A stretch of 64,000 nucleotides of DNA, from NCBI GenBank assembly GCA_024529925.1, contig JAFEUB010001547.1:1-64000 (forward strand), given 5' to 3'. Both the position numbers and the translations under genes were made by a program. Positions within the stretch are counted from its first letter, which is position 1. Every line of letters starts with the position of its first letter. Of this stretch, positions 1-10,237 are shown one piece after another. Origin of the DNA: Ophthalmolycus amberensis (lineage: Eukaryota; Chordata; Actinopteri; Perciformes; Zoarcidae). A model generated the notes under the pieces. It was not told the DNA's origin and ran no database searches. It worked only from the letters and a program-made list of their open reading frames with translations.

Positions 1-26
1 AACTGTGTATTTTTATAGAGCATAGA

Positions 27-98
27 GGTTCCATGGTGTAATGGTCAGCACTCTGGACTCTGAATCCAGTGATCTGAGTTCAAATCTCAGTGGAACCT
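27..98 (+). tRNA. tRNA-Gln (anticodon CTG), unit 1
   Basis: This 72-nt gene folds as a cloverleaf. The acceptor arm is GGTTCCA paired with TGGAACC plus discriminator T. The anticodon loop CTCTGAA gives anticodon CTG. The T-loop is TTCAAAT. It closely matches vertebrate tRNA-Gln(CUG). The downstream sequence has only a TTT run, which is a weak Pol III terminator. A TATTTTTATAG motif lies just upstream. Confidence 0.95.
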
Positions 99-619
99 GA
101 CTTTAAGCTAGAGTAAAGGTCAAAAAATGCAACCATTCCACATCTCAGCAAAGGTTGGACTGGTGTGGCCATGCTTCAGGTACAAGTGAGACCGGCGAGG
201 AGTGTCTTGACCTTCACCGGAGTGATCTAAGAATGAAGTACTATTGTCAGGGACTAAAATGGTTTCCACTTGAACCATGGATGCACACTTTGTATTGTGT
301 CTTGTAATCACCATAAAAAAAGAAGTTTGACTGAGATTTCAACTCAGGTTCTTGCCGTTAGAGTCATCAAGGGACCCGTATACTCCATCAGAGGTGCTTG
401 TTGGATGGTCGACCAGCTTTGGAAACCCCATCCACCCACAGCTTTTCGACGTCAGATGGGGGCTGTGTCCAGCCATTTGTGTGTTAAAAAAACACAAGGG
501 GCTGTGTTAGTGGGGTCAACGGCAATGAATACTGATTCAAGACGTCGTGTTTGCGCAACATATTAATGCACTTAAAGGCTCATTAGATGGCAAAACAAAG
601 CAAATTCAGGTTTTTTTCA

Positions 620-702
620 GTCAGGATGGCCGAGCGGTCCAAGGCGCTGCGTTTAGGTAGCAGTCTCCACTGGAGGCGTGGGTTCGAATCCCACTTCTGA
701 CA
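620..702 (+). tRNA. tRNA-Leu (anticodon TAG), unit 1, stem mismatch
   Basis: This 83-nt type II tRNA has a long variable arm, acceptor GTCAGGA/TTCTGAC and discriminator A. The loop TTTAGGT gives anticodon TAG. Unlike the other copies, the base after the anticodon loop is A instead of C, so pair 31-39 is G-A and the anticodon stem is weakened. A TTTT terminator follows about 10 nt downstream. The copy may be less active or a pseudogene. Confidence 0.85.
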
Positions 703-1125
703 GCAATTGTTTTACACTGGTTCCGTTGACTGTAACATGATATTGTGAAAGAAATTTTAGCAATGCTTTGTGTGTTAAGGAGCAGGCATTTGAGAAAATA
801 CTGCAACAGCAGCATTTGTAAGCCTCTACATTATCAACCAGTGTAATCTTTCCATGTGTTTGTATGCAGTTGGCCCATATGTTGCTGGATTCATTGTTTG
901 TAGGAAGTCTCTCAAAACAATTTCTTTACTTGTCAGTTCCCAAATCCTCTGCTGAGCTTACGAACATTTTTAAATTAGCCTGAAACGGTTTCTGTGTCTT
1001 GTTAGCTTCTTTGTCATTGGTACCGTTGTATGCCTTCAATGTCCTATTCCCTGCACAGATAACGGACTAGCGGATGTCAAATAAGAAACTGTCTACCAAA
1101 ACTGTGTATTTTTATAGAGCATAGA

Positions 1126-1197
1126 GGTTCCATGGTGTAATGGTCAGCACTCTGGACTCTGAATCCAGTGATCTGAGTTCAAATCTCAGTGGAACCT
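1126..1197 (+). tRNA. tRNA-Gln (anticodon CTG), unit 2
   Basis: The 72-nt tRNA is identical to the unit 1 copy. The trailer reads TTACTGTAAG, without even a TTT run, so termination would need a site further downstream. The cloverleaf and both internal promoter boxes are intact. Confidence 0.95.
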
Positions 1198-1718
1198 TAC
1201 TGTAAGCTAGAGTAAAGGTCAAAAAATGCAACCTTTCCACATCTCAGCAAAGGTTGGACTGGTGTGGCCATGCTTCAGGTACAAGTGAGACTGGCGAGGA
1301 GTGTCTTGACCTTCACCGGAGTGATCTAAGAATGAAGTACTATTGTCAGGGAGTAAAATGGTTTCCACTTGAACCATGGATGAACACTTTGTATTGTGTC
1401 TTGTAATCACCATAAAAAAAGAAGTTTGACTGAGATTTCAACTCAGGTTCTTGCCGTTAGAGTCATCAAGGGACCCGTATACTCCATCAGAGGTGCTTGT
1501 TGGATGGTCGACCAGCTTTGGAAACCCCATCCACCCACAGCTTTTCGACGTCAGATGGGGGCTGTGTCCAGCCATTTGTGTGTTAAAAAAACACAAGGGG
1601 CTGTGTTAGTGGGGTCAACGGCAATGAATACTGATTCAAGACGTCGTGTTTGCGCAACATATTAATGCACTTAAAGGCTCATTAGATGGCAAAACAAAGC
1701 AAATTCAGGTTTTTTTCA

Positions 1719-1801
1719 GTCAGGATGGCCGAGCGGTCCAAGGCGCTGCGTTTAGGTCGCAGTCTCCACTGGAGGCGTGGGTTCGAATCCCACTTCTGAC
1801 A
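1719..1801 (+). tRNA. tRNA-Leu (anticodon TAG), unit 2
   Basis: This is an intact 83-nt Leu gene with paired anticodon stem CTGCG/CGCAG, loop TTTAGGT and T-arm GTGGG-TTCGAAT-CCCAC. The body resembles vertebrate tRNA-Leu(CAG), but the wobble base is T, giving anticodon TAG. A TTTT terminator follows in the trailer. Confidence 0.93.
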
Positions 1802-2224
1802 GCAATTGTTTTACACTGGTTCCGTTGACTGTAACATGATATTGTGAAAGAAATTTTAGCAATGCTTTGTGTGTTAAGGAGCAGGCATTTGAGAAAATAC
1901 TGCAACAGCAGCATTTGTAAGCCTCTACATTATCAACCAGTGTAATCTTTCCATGTGTTTGTATGCAGTTGGCCCATATGTTGCTGGATTCATTGTTTGT
2001 AGGAAGTCTCTCAAAACAATTTCTTTACTTGTCAGTTCCCAAATCCTCTGCTGAGCTTACGAACATTTTTAAATTAGCCTGAAACGGTTTCTGTGTCTTG
2101 TTAGCTTCTTTGTCATTGGTACCGTTGTATGCCTTCAATGTCCTATTCCCTGCACAGATAACGGACTAGCGGATGTCAAATAAGAAACTGTCTACCAAAA
2201 CTGTGTATCTTTATAGGGCATAGA

Positions 2225-2296
2225 GGTTCCATGGTGTAATGGTCAGCACTCTGGACTCTGAATCCAGTGATCTGAGTTCAAATCTCAGTGGAACCT
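2225..2296 (+). tRNA. tRNA-Gln (anticodon CTG), unit 3
   Basis: The 72-nt gene is identical to the unit 1 copy. The upstream motif is CTTTATAGGG rather than the TTTTTATAGAG of unit 1, a variant shared with unit 5. The trailer has only TTT. Confidence 0.95.
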
Positions 2297-2816
2297 GACT
2301 TTAAGCTAGAGTAAAGGTCAAAAAATGCAACCATTCCACATCTCAGCAAAGGTTGGACTGGTGTGGCCATGCTTCAGGTACAAGTGAGACCGGCGAGGAG
2401 TGTCTTGACCTTCACCGGAGTGATCTAAGAATGAAGTACTATTGTCAGGGACTAAAATGGTTTCCACTTGAACCATGGATGCACACTTTGTATTGTGTCT
2501 TGTAATCACCATAAAAAAAGAAGTTTGACTGAGATTTCAACTCAGGTTCTTGCCGTTAGAGTCATCAAGGGACCCGTATACTCCATCAGAGGTGCTTGTT
2601 GGATGGTCGACCAGCTTTGGAAACCCCATCCACCCACAGCTTTTCGACGTCAGATGGGGGCTATGTCCAACCATTTGTGTGTTAAAAAAAAACAAGGGGC
2701 TGTGTTAGTGGGGTCAACGGCAATGAATACTGATTCAAGACGTCGTGTTTGCGGAACATATTAATGCACTTAAAGCTCATTAGATGGCAAAACAAAGCAA
2801 ATTTAAGTTTTTTTCA

Positions 2817-2899
2817 GTCAGGATGGCCGAGCGGTCCAAGGCGCTGCGTTTAGGTCGCAGTCTCCACTGGAGGCGTGGGTTCAAATCCCACTTCTGACA
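2817..2899 (+). tRNA. tRNA-Leu (anticodon TAG), unit 3
   Basis: This intact 83-nt gene has T-loop TTCAAAT where units 1, 2 and 4 have TTCGAAT; both forms occur in functional tRNAs. The anticodon stem is fully paired. It lies about 300 bp upstream of the LTR element insertion. Confidence 0.93.
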
Positions 2900-3202
2900 G
2901 CAATTGTTTTACACTGGTTCCGTTGACTGTAACATGATATTGTGAAAGAAATTTTAGCAATGCTTTGTGTGTTAAGGAGCAGGCATTTGAGAAAATACTG
3001 CAACAGCAGCATTTGTAAGCCTCTACATTATCAACCAGTGTAATCTTTCCATGTGTTTGTATGCAGTTGGCCCATATGTTGCTGGATTCATTGTTTGTAG
3101 GAAGTCTCTCAAAACAATTTCTTTACTTGTCAGTTCCCAAATCCTCTGCTGAGCTTACGAACATTTTTAAATTAGCCTGAAACGGTTTCTGTGTCTTGTT
3201 AG

Positions 3203-3206
3203 CTTC
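3203..3206. repeat. Target-site duplication CTTC, left copy
   Basis: CTTC precedes the TG of the LTR element and recurs at 8344-8347 after its CA. The uninterrupted unit reads TTAGCTTCTTTGTC, so the empty site can be reconstructed from neighbouring units. Confidence 0.9.
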
Positions 3207-4904
3207 TGTTAGATCCTGGGGTACTTCTGGCCCGATACGGGGCTACTTACTGACTCAGCTCTCTATTAAAAGATTGTCGAGCTGGTGTTCTTGCGAGGGA
3301 ACTCGCCTGGCTCTGCTAACTGCCGTTACTCCCGACGTCTACCCTGCTTCCTCCGGTCTGAGCGCACTCGGCCGAGAGGCCAGCCTGACCCCGGGCGCTC
3401 CTACCAGTCGCGTCAGTTATGGCAGCTTCCCTCTTCTGGATCCGGGCTCTTGGTAAATTGCCAGGTTTGGTTTTAACGGCTAGGATTACATCTAGAACCG
3501 TAAGGGATTGTTAAGTGGATAGGTCTAGTGACCTATCCACTTAACAATCCCTTACGGTTCTAGATGTTATCCTAGGATAACCTTATAGAACTCAGTTGTT
3601 AGACATACAATAGATTTAACTTTTTACTGTCACGAGGAACTTTTACTACTTAAGCAAATAAATGCACTTGAGAAATTTACTTTAAATGCAGATTAGATAT
3701 TTATTGCAGGTTATACTTGGTTAGTTTTAGCAAGGGTTAGGCTACAGCTCACATAAAATGTTACTACACTTGATTCGTATTTTTAATTCCTTGATTATAC
3801 TCATTGGGTTTAGATGCCGAGACGGTTCGGTGGAGCTGGATTGTCGATGTGATAAAAAATCCTTTTGGAGTTTTTAGGAGCGAAGGTTCGGCCAGACAAC
3901 CCAGGCTCCTCCTGCGCGGCAAACGAAGTCCGTTCAGCGATCCTCAAGGCTCAGTACAAAGTCTTTAAGGCGGCTGTGTCCATCCGTTGTCCAGTTGTTA
4001 AAGTCAAGCAGGGGGGAGAGGTGATTCTCCGTCTTTCAATCTTTGTCCACGAACGGCGGTCTTCTTTCCGTGAACAGAGACGAAGTCCTCCGACGCGGCT
4101 GTCGAACGAGGTCCAGTGTTTCTCCATGGATGGCTCGGTCGGCGTCCCATCGTGAATTCCCGTCTTGCTGTTTGCAAGTTACTTCTTTTATAACACTTTT
4201 GGGCTGCCTCTCGCGTCTCTCCCCCCTCTTCCCCAACACGTCCTCCCTCAGCCCATGATTAACATGACATCATTGATTTGGTGCATGTGCTTCGAAAAGT
4301 ACCTACATTTTGTGTGTGTGTGCATGACGAAATCACCCCAACTTCCCTGTCTGGGCGCTTACTTAATCAAGCTCTGCGCGTGTCTGGGTGTTCAACATCT
4401 GTTGCACTTCCCCTTTTCCTACACTCACACATTTCTAACACAGATTAGTTATCATAATCACAGTTACAGTTGTTATAATTAGTTACAGTTGTTAATCGCT
4501 TTATTCAGCATGCGCTTGCTTTTAAAACACTTATTAGATTTTTCTCTCCTTCTCTCTGCAGTCGTTATTTTCTTAAGGCCTGCACTCAGCTCACTTCCTC
4601 TTTCTCCGTACTTTATACACACAGACTGCACTATACTCAGATACACATATTATTATTATCATCAGGTTTACATTTGTTAAATCACTTTATGCATTAAACA
4701 TTTGTTATATTACGACCATAAACTTTGTTAAATCACTCTATGCATTTAAACATTCATTATATAATGATTATAAACCTTATCTTTCGATTACACTTTAACT
4801 ATTGATTTCTGAGTATATGCTTCATGCTTTTATATCCTGTCTTTCCCCTGAACGTGTATGCATGTTTTCGAGGCAGCTCTCTGGGATCTCAACTCTTATC
4901 GACA
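3207..4904 (-). repeat. LTR (3' LTR in the element's orientation)
   Basis: This left copy of the 1,698-bp terminal repeat has TG and CA at its ends. Read on the minus strand, it starts at 4904 directly after the polypurine tract. It contains a long hairpin at 3488-3567. ORFs seen on the plus strand recur exactly in the other LTR and are not coding evidence. Confidence 0.93.
3488..3567. repeat. 38-bp-arm perfect hairpin in the LTR
   Basis: Positions 3488-3525 are the exact reverse complement of 3530-3567, around a 4-nt centre. The same structure is in the other LTR at 6927-7006. It would form a very stable stem in DNA or RNA. Confidence 0.95.
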
Positions 4905-4916
4905 CCCCCTTCTTGA
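4905..4916 (-). promoter_or_regulatory. Polypurine tract of the LTR element
   Basis: On the minus strand AAGAAGGGGG lies directly before the TGTCGATAAG start of the left LTR. This is the usual place and composition of a plus-strand primer for LTR elements, and it sets the orientation. Confidence 0.75.
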
Positions 4917-5553
4917 GGTCTCAGGCTGCCGCGTTGTGCCCCAGGTAGTCCTCAAGAAACTCATCGTCGTCCTCGGCGGTGATGACGAGAACGTCGTCCT
5001 CTGGTGATGATGGCTCTGATCCTTGCTCCCAGCTGTCGATCACCACCAGGTGATGAAGGTTAACCTTGTTAACTTCTCCACGCGGCATGTACCGCATATG
5101 CATGCATCCATAACCTTCACCGGTTTATGGCGCATGCGGTTAAATTCTTTTCTTTTTCCTGTGACCCGGAGTGGTTTCTGGTCTCCGGGTCCCTGCCATG
5201 CAACGGCTCGGGTGCTCGGCAGCAGGCAGACCACACAGTCGTTCTTAATTTCTCTCCATTGCAACACTTCTTTTTCTCCGGAGAGAAATCACTTCTTGCA
5301 TAACCCAACTTCCTCAGGGCTCTTCCTGCCCAGAGCCCCGTAGTACTCCTTCTCATGGTAACCACCCCTTTGACATTGGCCACTCTGACGTAGGGTGGTA
5401 AATCTTGTTTGTTGGTGGCCATTCTTGAGTTCCTGGTTTTCTCCTAATACGGAACTGGCTTCAGCTGCCCCACTCCTTGGATTCCTCTTTTCTTAATGGT
5501 GAGTCCCCCCCTCCCTTTGTCCTCTCCTTCCTGCATTGTATCGACCACACAAC
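4905..5553 (-). other. Residual internal region of the LTR element
   Basis: Between the pol remnant and the polypurine tract, small minus-strand ORFs occur (for example 5117-5422 and 4921-5103, the latter ending in a run of acidic residues). I recognise no family in them. They may be remnants of a 3' gene. Confidence 0.4.
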
Positions 5554-6003
5554 TCACAGTTTTTTTAGGATTCTGCGGACTTCTTTTTCAGGAATCCAGA
5601 GTCGCTGCTTTTCCAGTTCCCTTTGCGTTGGAACGGTGCCTGCATATCCTAGTGCACCATGCACCGCCTGCACCACCTCCTCCACGCTCTCTTCTGGGAC
5701 TACCCTTCCTTTGGGCAATTCTTCCCACTTCTCGATCCCAACAAAGACAATTTGTCTCATCTGGACGAAACGATCCACTTCTTCGTTTCCTTGCCAGTGA
5801 ATTTCTTCTCGCGTGTGGGCCCTCTGGTGCACCACTTCGAGCTCCATGCTTAGCTGTAATTCGGCTATTTTTCTCCAAAGGTCTTGATGAGCCACTTTTT
5901 TACTTTTAGCGCTCTCAAACCCATTTTCCTCCCATATGGACAGGTCATCGTTAAGGGCCTGAGCACAGTAATAACTATCAGTTATGACTCTAGCTCTTTT
6001 CAC
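5554..6003 (-). pseudogene. Truncated pol: RNase H C-terminal half and integrase N-terminal piece
   Basis: This 149-codon minus-strand ORF starts at the third catalytic region of a retroviral RNase H (ITDSYY) and continues through the fourth (HWQGNEEVD). The earlier catalytic Asp and Glu of RNase H, and all of reverse transcriptase, are absent. The last part resembles the start of an integrase N-terminal region, then stops. The product could not be a complete enzyme. It is consistent with a large internal deletion. Confidence 0.7.
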
Positions 6004-6376
6004 CCTTCTCTTTGCACTGCTGTTCTACTTCTCCTTTAACCGACGCCCTACTTTCTTCTTGATGTAGGTTGGTTAGGTGTTGTTGGATGGCAGCGTCCCA
6101 GGTGGTCCATCCTCTTCCGTACAGGATGACCTGATGTTGGACGTTGCCTCTGTTGTCTTTATCCGGTGTCGGTTCTCCCGATGCCGCTCGTTCTGCCGCG
6201 TCGTCCCTCTGGTCCTCGCTGCCGTCCGGTGGCGATTCCTTCATCGGGGCCGCTGGCTCGTCCCGCTGGGTCGCCTCCGTCTGCCGGCCGGTCCCTGGAA
6301 CATCTGGTCCGTTCTGCTGCTCTTGCATCTTGGACTTTGTCTTTGTCTTTGTTGTCTCGAGTTGCCTTCCTCCCAA
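5990..6376 (-). pseudogene. Gag-like leader ORF of the LTR element
   Basis: This 128-codon minus-strand ORF lies near the 5' LTR, where gag would be. It is rich in Lys, Glu, Pro and Gln at the N-terminus, with a short tryptophan-containing segment (GRGWTTWDAA) in the second half. I recognise no matrix, capsid or zinc-knuckle motif. It overlaps the next ORF by 14 bp, probably at or near an internal deletion that removed most of gag and pol. The assignment rests on position only. Confidence 0.45.
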
Positions 6377-6626
6377 AGCCTCTCGTCGCGCGTTGAGTAA
6401 GGGATGGGGTCAGGCTCTGGCCCCTCTACAGGTCGGACGAGTCTGGTCGATGCTCTCCGTCGCCTGCGGCTTCCTGTGCTGGCTTGTAAATACCACACAC
6501 AGCTTCGATGCGTGGATGTCTCGCCATCGGACTTCACTGAGCATTGGGCGTTACTTTCTACCCAAGTCTCTTTTCCTCGGGTCTTTCGTACACGAACGAC
6601 AGCCTCTCTCGGCTGCCGGGGTTCTT

Positions 6627-6643
6627 CTTCGAGTTGGGCGCCA
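6627..6643 (-). promoter_or_regulatory. Primer-binding-like site, tRNA-Lys type
   Basis: On the minus strand, two bases after the right LTR, the sequence reads TGGCGCCCAAC. This equals the complement of the last 11 nt of vertebrate tRNA-Lys(CTT) including CCA. Similarity stops after 11 nt, so either the match is partial or a related tRNA primes. Confidence 0.65.
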
Positions 6644-6645
6644 CA

Positions 6646-8343
6646 TGTTAGATCCTGGGGTACTTCTGGCCCGATACGGGGCTACTTACTGACTCAGCTC
6701 TCTATTAAAAGATTGTCGAGCTGGTGTTCTTGCGAGGGAACTCGCCTGGCTCTGCTAACTGCCGTTACTCCCGACGTCTACCCTGCTTCCTCCGGTCTGA
6801 GCGCACTCGGCCGAGAGGCCAGCCTGACCCCGGGCGCTCCTACCAGTCGCGTCAGTTATGGCAGCTTCCCTCTTCTGGATCCGGGCTCTTGGTAAATTGC
6901 CAGGTTTGGTTTTAACGGCTAGGATTACATCTAGAACCGTAAGGGATTGTTAAGTGGATAGGTCTAGTGACCTATCCACTTAACAATCCCTTACGGTTCT
7001 AGATGTTATCCTAGGATAACCTTATAGAACTCAGTTGTTAGACATACAATAGATTTAACTTTTTACTGTCACGAGGAACTTTTACTACTTAAGCAAATAA
7101 ATGCACTTGAGAAATTTACTTTAAATGCAGATTAGATATTTATTGCAGGTTATACTTGGTTAGTTTTAGCAAGGGTTAGGCTACAGCTCACATAAAATGT
7201 TACTACACTTGATTCGTATTTTTAATTCCTTGATTATACTCATTGGGTTTAGATGCCGAGACGGTTCGGTGGAGCTGGATTGTCGATGTGATAAAAAATC
7301 CTTTTGGAGTTTTTAGGAGCGAAGGTTCGGCCAGACAACCCAGGCTCCTCCTGCGCGGCAAACGAAGTCCGTTCAGCGATCCTCAAGGCTCAGTACAAAG
7401 TCTTTAAGGCGGCTGTGTCCATCCGTTGTCCAGTTGTTAAAGTCAAGCAGGGGGGAGAGGTGATTCTCCGTCTTTCAATCTTTGTCCACGAACGGCGGTC
7501 TTCTTTCCGTGAACAGAGACGAAGTCCTCCGACGCGGCTGTCGAACGAGGTCCAGTGTTTCTCCATGGATGGCTCGGTCGGCGTCCCATCGTGAATTCCC
7601 GTCTTGCTGTTTGCAAGTTACTTCTTTTATAACACTTTTGGGCTGCCTCTCGCGTCTCTCCCCCCTCTTCCCCAACACGTCCTCCCTCAGCCCATGATTA
7701 ACATGACATCATTGATTTGGTGCATGTGCTTCGAAAAGTACCTACATTTTGTGTGTGTGTGCATGACGAAATCACCCCAACTTCCCTGTCTGGGCGCTTA
7801 CTTAATCAAGCTCTGCGCGTGTCTGGGTGTTCAACATCTGTTGCACTTCCCCTTTTCCTACACTCACACATTTCTAACACAGATTAGTTATCATAATCAC
7901 AGTTACAGTTGTTATAATTAGTTACAGTTGTTAATCGCTTTATTCAGCACGCGCTTGCTTTTAAAACACTTATTAGATTTTTCTCTCCTTCTCTCTGCAG
8001 TCGTTATTTTCTTAAGGCCTGCACTCAGCTCACTTCCTCTTTCTCCGTACTTTATACACACAGACTGCACTATACTCAGATACACATATTATTATTATCA
8101 TCAGGTTTACATTTGTTAAATCACTTTATGCATTAAACATTTGTTATATTACGACCATAAACTTTGTTAAATCACTCTATGCATTTAAACATTCATTATA
8201 TAATGATTATAAACCTTATCTTTCGATTACACTTTAACTATTGATTTCTGAGTATATGCTTCATGCTTTTATATCCTGTCTTTCCCCTGAACGTGTATGC
8301 ATGTTTTCGAGGCAGCTCTCTGGGATCTCAACTCTTATCGACA
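6646..8343 (-). repeat. LTR (5' LTR in the element's orientation)
   Basis: This right copy, displaced 3,439 bp from the first, would hold the promoter for minus-strand transcription. It is followed on the minus strand by the primer-binding-like site. It is essentially identical to the left LTR. Confidence 0.93.
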
Positions 8344-8463
8344 CTTCTTTGTCATTGGTACCGTTGTATGCCTTCAATGTCCTATTCCCTGCACAGATAA
8401 CGGACTAGCGGATGTCAAATAAGAAACTGTCTACCAAAACTGTGTATTTTTATAGGGCATAGA

Positions 8464-8535
8464 GGTTCCATGGTGTAATGGTCAGCACTCTGGACTCTGA
8501 ATCCAGTGATCTGAGTTCAAATCTCAGTGGAACCT
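8464..8535 (+). tRNA. tRNA-Gln (anticodon CTG), unit 4
   Basis: This intact 72-nt copy is identical to the others. The trailer is GATTTTAAG, giving a TTTT terminator 3 nt after the gene. It is therefore better terminated than the copies in units 1, 2, 3 and 5. Confidence 0.95.
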
Positions 8536-9056
8536 GATTTTAAGCTAGAGTAAAGGTCAAAAAATGCAACCTTTCCACATCTCAGCAAAGGTTGGACTGG
8601 TGTGGCCATGCTTCAGGTACAAGTGAGACCGGCGAGGAGTGTCTTGACCTTCACCGGAGTGATCTAAGAATGAAGTACTATTGTCAGGGACTAAAATGGT
8701 TTCCACTTGAACCATGGATGCACACTTTGTATTGTGTCTTGTAATCACCATAAAAAAAGAAGGTTGACCGAGATTTCAACTCAGGTTCTTGCCGTTAGAG
8801 TCATCAAGGGACCCGTATACTCCATCAGAGGTGCTTGTTGGATGGTCGACCAGCTTTGGAAACCCCATCCACCCACAGCTTTTCGACGTCAGATGGGGGC
8901 TGTGTCCAGCCATTTGTGTGTTAAAAAAACACAAGGAGCTGTGTTAGTGGGGTCAACGGCAATGAATACTGATTCAAGACGTCGTGTTTGCGCAACATAT
9001 TAATGCACTTAAAGGCTCATTAGATGGCAAAACAAAGCAAATTCAGGTTTTTTTCA

Positions 9057-9139
9057 GTCAGGATGGCCGAGCGGTCCAAGGCGCTGCGTTTAGGTCGCAG
9101 TCTCCACTGGAGGCGTCGGTTCGAATCCCACTTCTGACA
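9057..9139 (+). tRNA. tRNA-Leu (anticodon TAG), unit 4, T-stem mismatch
   Basis: This 83-nt Leu copy has a G-to-C change in the 5' side of the T-stem (GTCGG facing CCCAC), giving a C-C mismatch. The change sits next to the B box. The anticodon arm is intact. Function may be reduced. Confidence 0.85.
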
Positions 9140-9562
9140 GCAATTGTTTTACACTGGTTCCGTTGACTGTAACATGATATTGTGAAAGAAATTTTAGCAA
9201 TGCTTTGTGTGTTAAGGAGCAGGCATTTGAGAAAATACTGCAACAGCAGCATTTGTAAGCCTCTACATTATCAACCAGTGTAATCTTTCCATGTGTTTGT
9301 ATGCAGTTGGCCCATATCTTGCTGGATTCATTGTTTGTAGGAAGTCTCTCAAAACAATTTCTTTACTTGTCAGTTCCCAAATCCTCTGCTGAGCTTACGA
9401 ACATTTTTAAATTAGCCTGAAACGGTTTCTGTGTCTTGTTAGCTTCTTTGTCATTGGTACCGTTGTATGCCTTCAATGTCCTATTCCCTGCACAGATAAC
9501 GGACTAGCGGATGTCAAATAAGAAACTGTCTACCAAAACTGTGTATCTTTATAGGGCATAGC

Positions 9563-9634
9563 GGTTCCATGGTGTAATGGTCAGCACTCTGGACTCTGAA
9601 TCCAGTGATCTGAGTTCAAATCTCAGTGGAACCT
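9563..9634 (+). tRNA. tRNA-Gln (anticodon CTG), unit 5
   Basis: This intact 72-nt copy is preceded by CATAGC rather than CATAGA. The trailer has only TTT. Confidence 0.95.
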
Positions 9635-10154
9635 GACTTTAAGCTAGAGTAAAGGTCAAAAAATGCAACCATTCCACATCTCAGCAAAGGTTGGACTGGT
9701 GTGGCCATGCTTCAGGTACAAGTGAGACCGGCGAGGAGTGTCTTGACCTTCACCGGAGTGATCTAAGAATGAAGTACTATTGTCAGGGACTAAAATGGTT
9801 TCCACTTGAACCATGGATGCACACTTTGTATTGTGTCTTGTAATCACCATAAAAAAAGAAGTTTGACTGAGATTTCAACTCAGGTTCTTGCCGTTAGAGT
9901 CATCAAGGGACCCGTATACTCCATCAGAGGTGCTTGTTGGATGGTCGACCAGCTTTGGAAACCCCATCCACCCACAGCTTTTCGACGTCAGATGGGGGCT
10001 ATGTCCAACCATTTGTGTGTTAAAAAAAAACAAGGGGCTGTGTTAGTGGGGTCAACGGCAATGAATACTGATTCAAGACGTCGTGTTTGCGGAACATATT
10101 AATGCACTTAAAGCTCATTAGATGGCAAAACAAAGCAAATTTAAGTTTTTTTCA

Positions 10155-10237
10155 GTCAGGATGGCCGAGCGGTCCAAGGCGCTGCGTTTAGGTCGCAGTC
10201 TCCACTGGAGGCGTGGGTTCAAATCCCACTTCTGACA
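10155..10237 (+). tRNA. tRNA-Leu (anticodon TAG), unit 5
   Basis: This intact 83-nt copy has the TTCAAAT T-loop variant and is identical to the unit 3 copy. A TTTT terminator follows. Confidence 0.93.

Larger units (their letters stand above)
1..3202 (+). repeat. tRNA-Gln/tRNA-Leu tandem array, units 1-3
   Basis: Three consecutive copies of a unit start at 1, 1100 and 2199. Each unit has a tRNA-Gln, about 520 bp of spacer, a tRNA-Leu and about 400 bp of trailing spacer. Spacers as well as tRNAs are nearly identical, so the whole unit has been duplicated or homogenised. Unit 3 is cut at 3206 by an LTR element and resumes at 8344. Confidence 0.95.
3207..8343 (-). mobile_element. Retrovirus-like LTR retroelement, internally deleted, inserted in tRNA unit 3
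   Basis: Two 1,698-bp direct repeats (3207-4904 and 6646-8343) flank a 1,741-bp internal region. The outer ends are TG...CA and the target duplication is 4 bp. The orientation is minus. A primer-binding-like site complementary to a tRNA-Lys 3' end follows the right LTR, and a polypurine tract abuts the left one. The only internal coding recognised is a Gag-leader-like Pro/charged ORF and a partial RNase H/integrase ORF. No reverse transcriptase or envelope was recognised. The LTRs differ at the one position I found (4511 T versus 7950 C), so the insertion is young. It is probably non-autonomous. Its retroviral class was not resolved. Confidence 0.92.

Noticed and set aside
270..566. A 98-codon ORF recurring in array units (also 2468-2764, 8707-9003, 9806-10102)
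   Set aside because: It recurs only because the units are tandem copies. It has no protein motif and spans tRNA spacer; repetition is not evidence of coding.
3207..8343. Two duplicated host genes sharing repeated ORFs (3865-4155 and 7304-7594, and others)
   Set aside because: The repeated blocks are the two LTRs of one element; their plus-strand ORFs are on the antisense strand and lack motifs.
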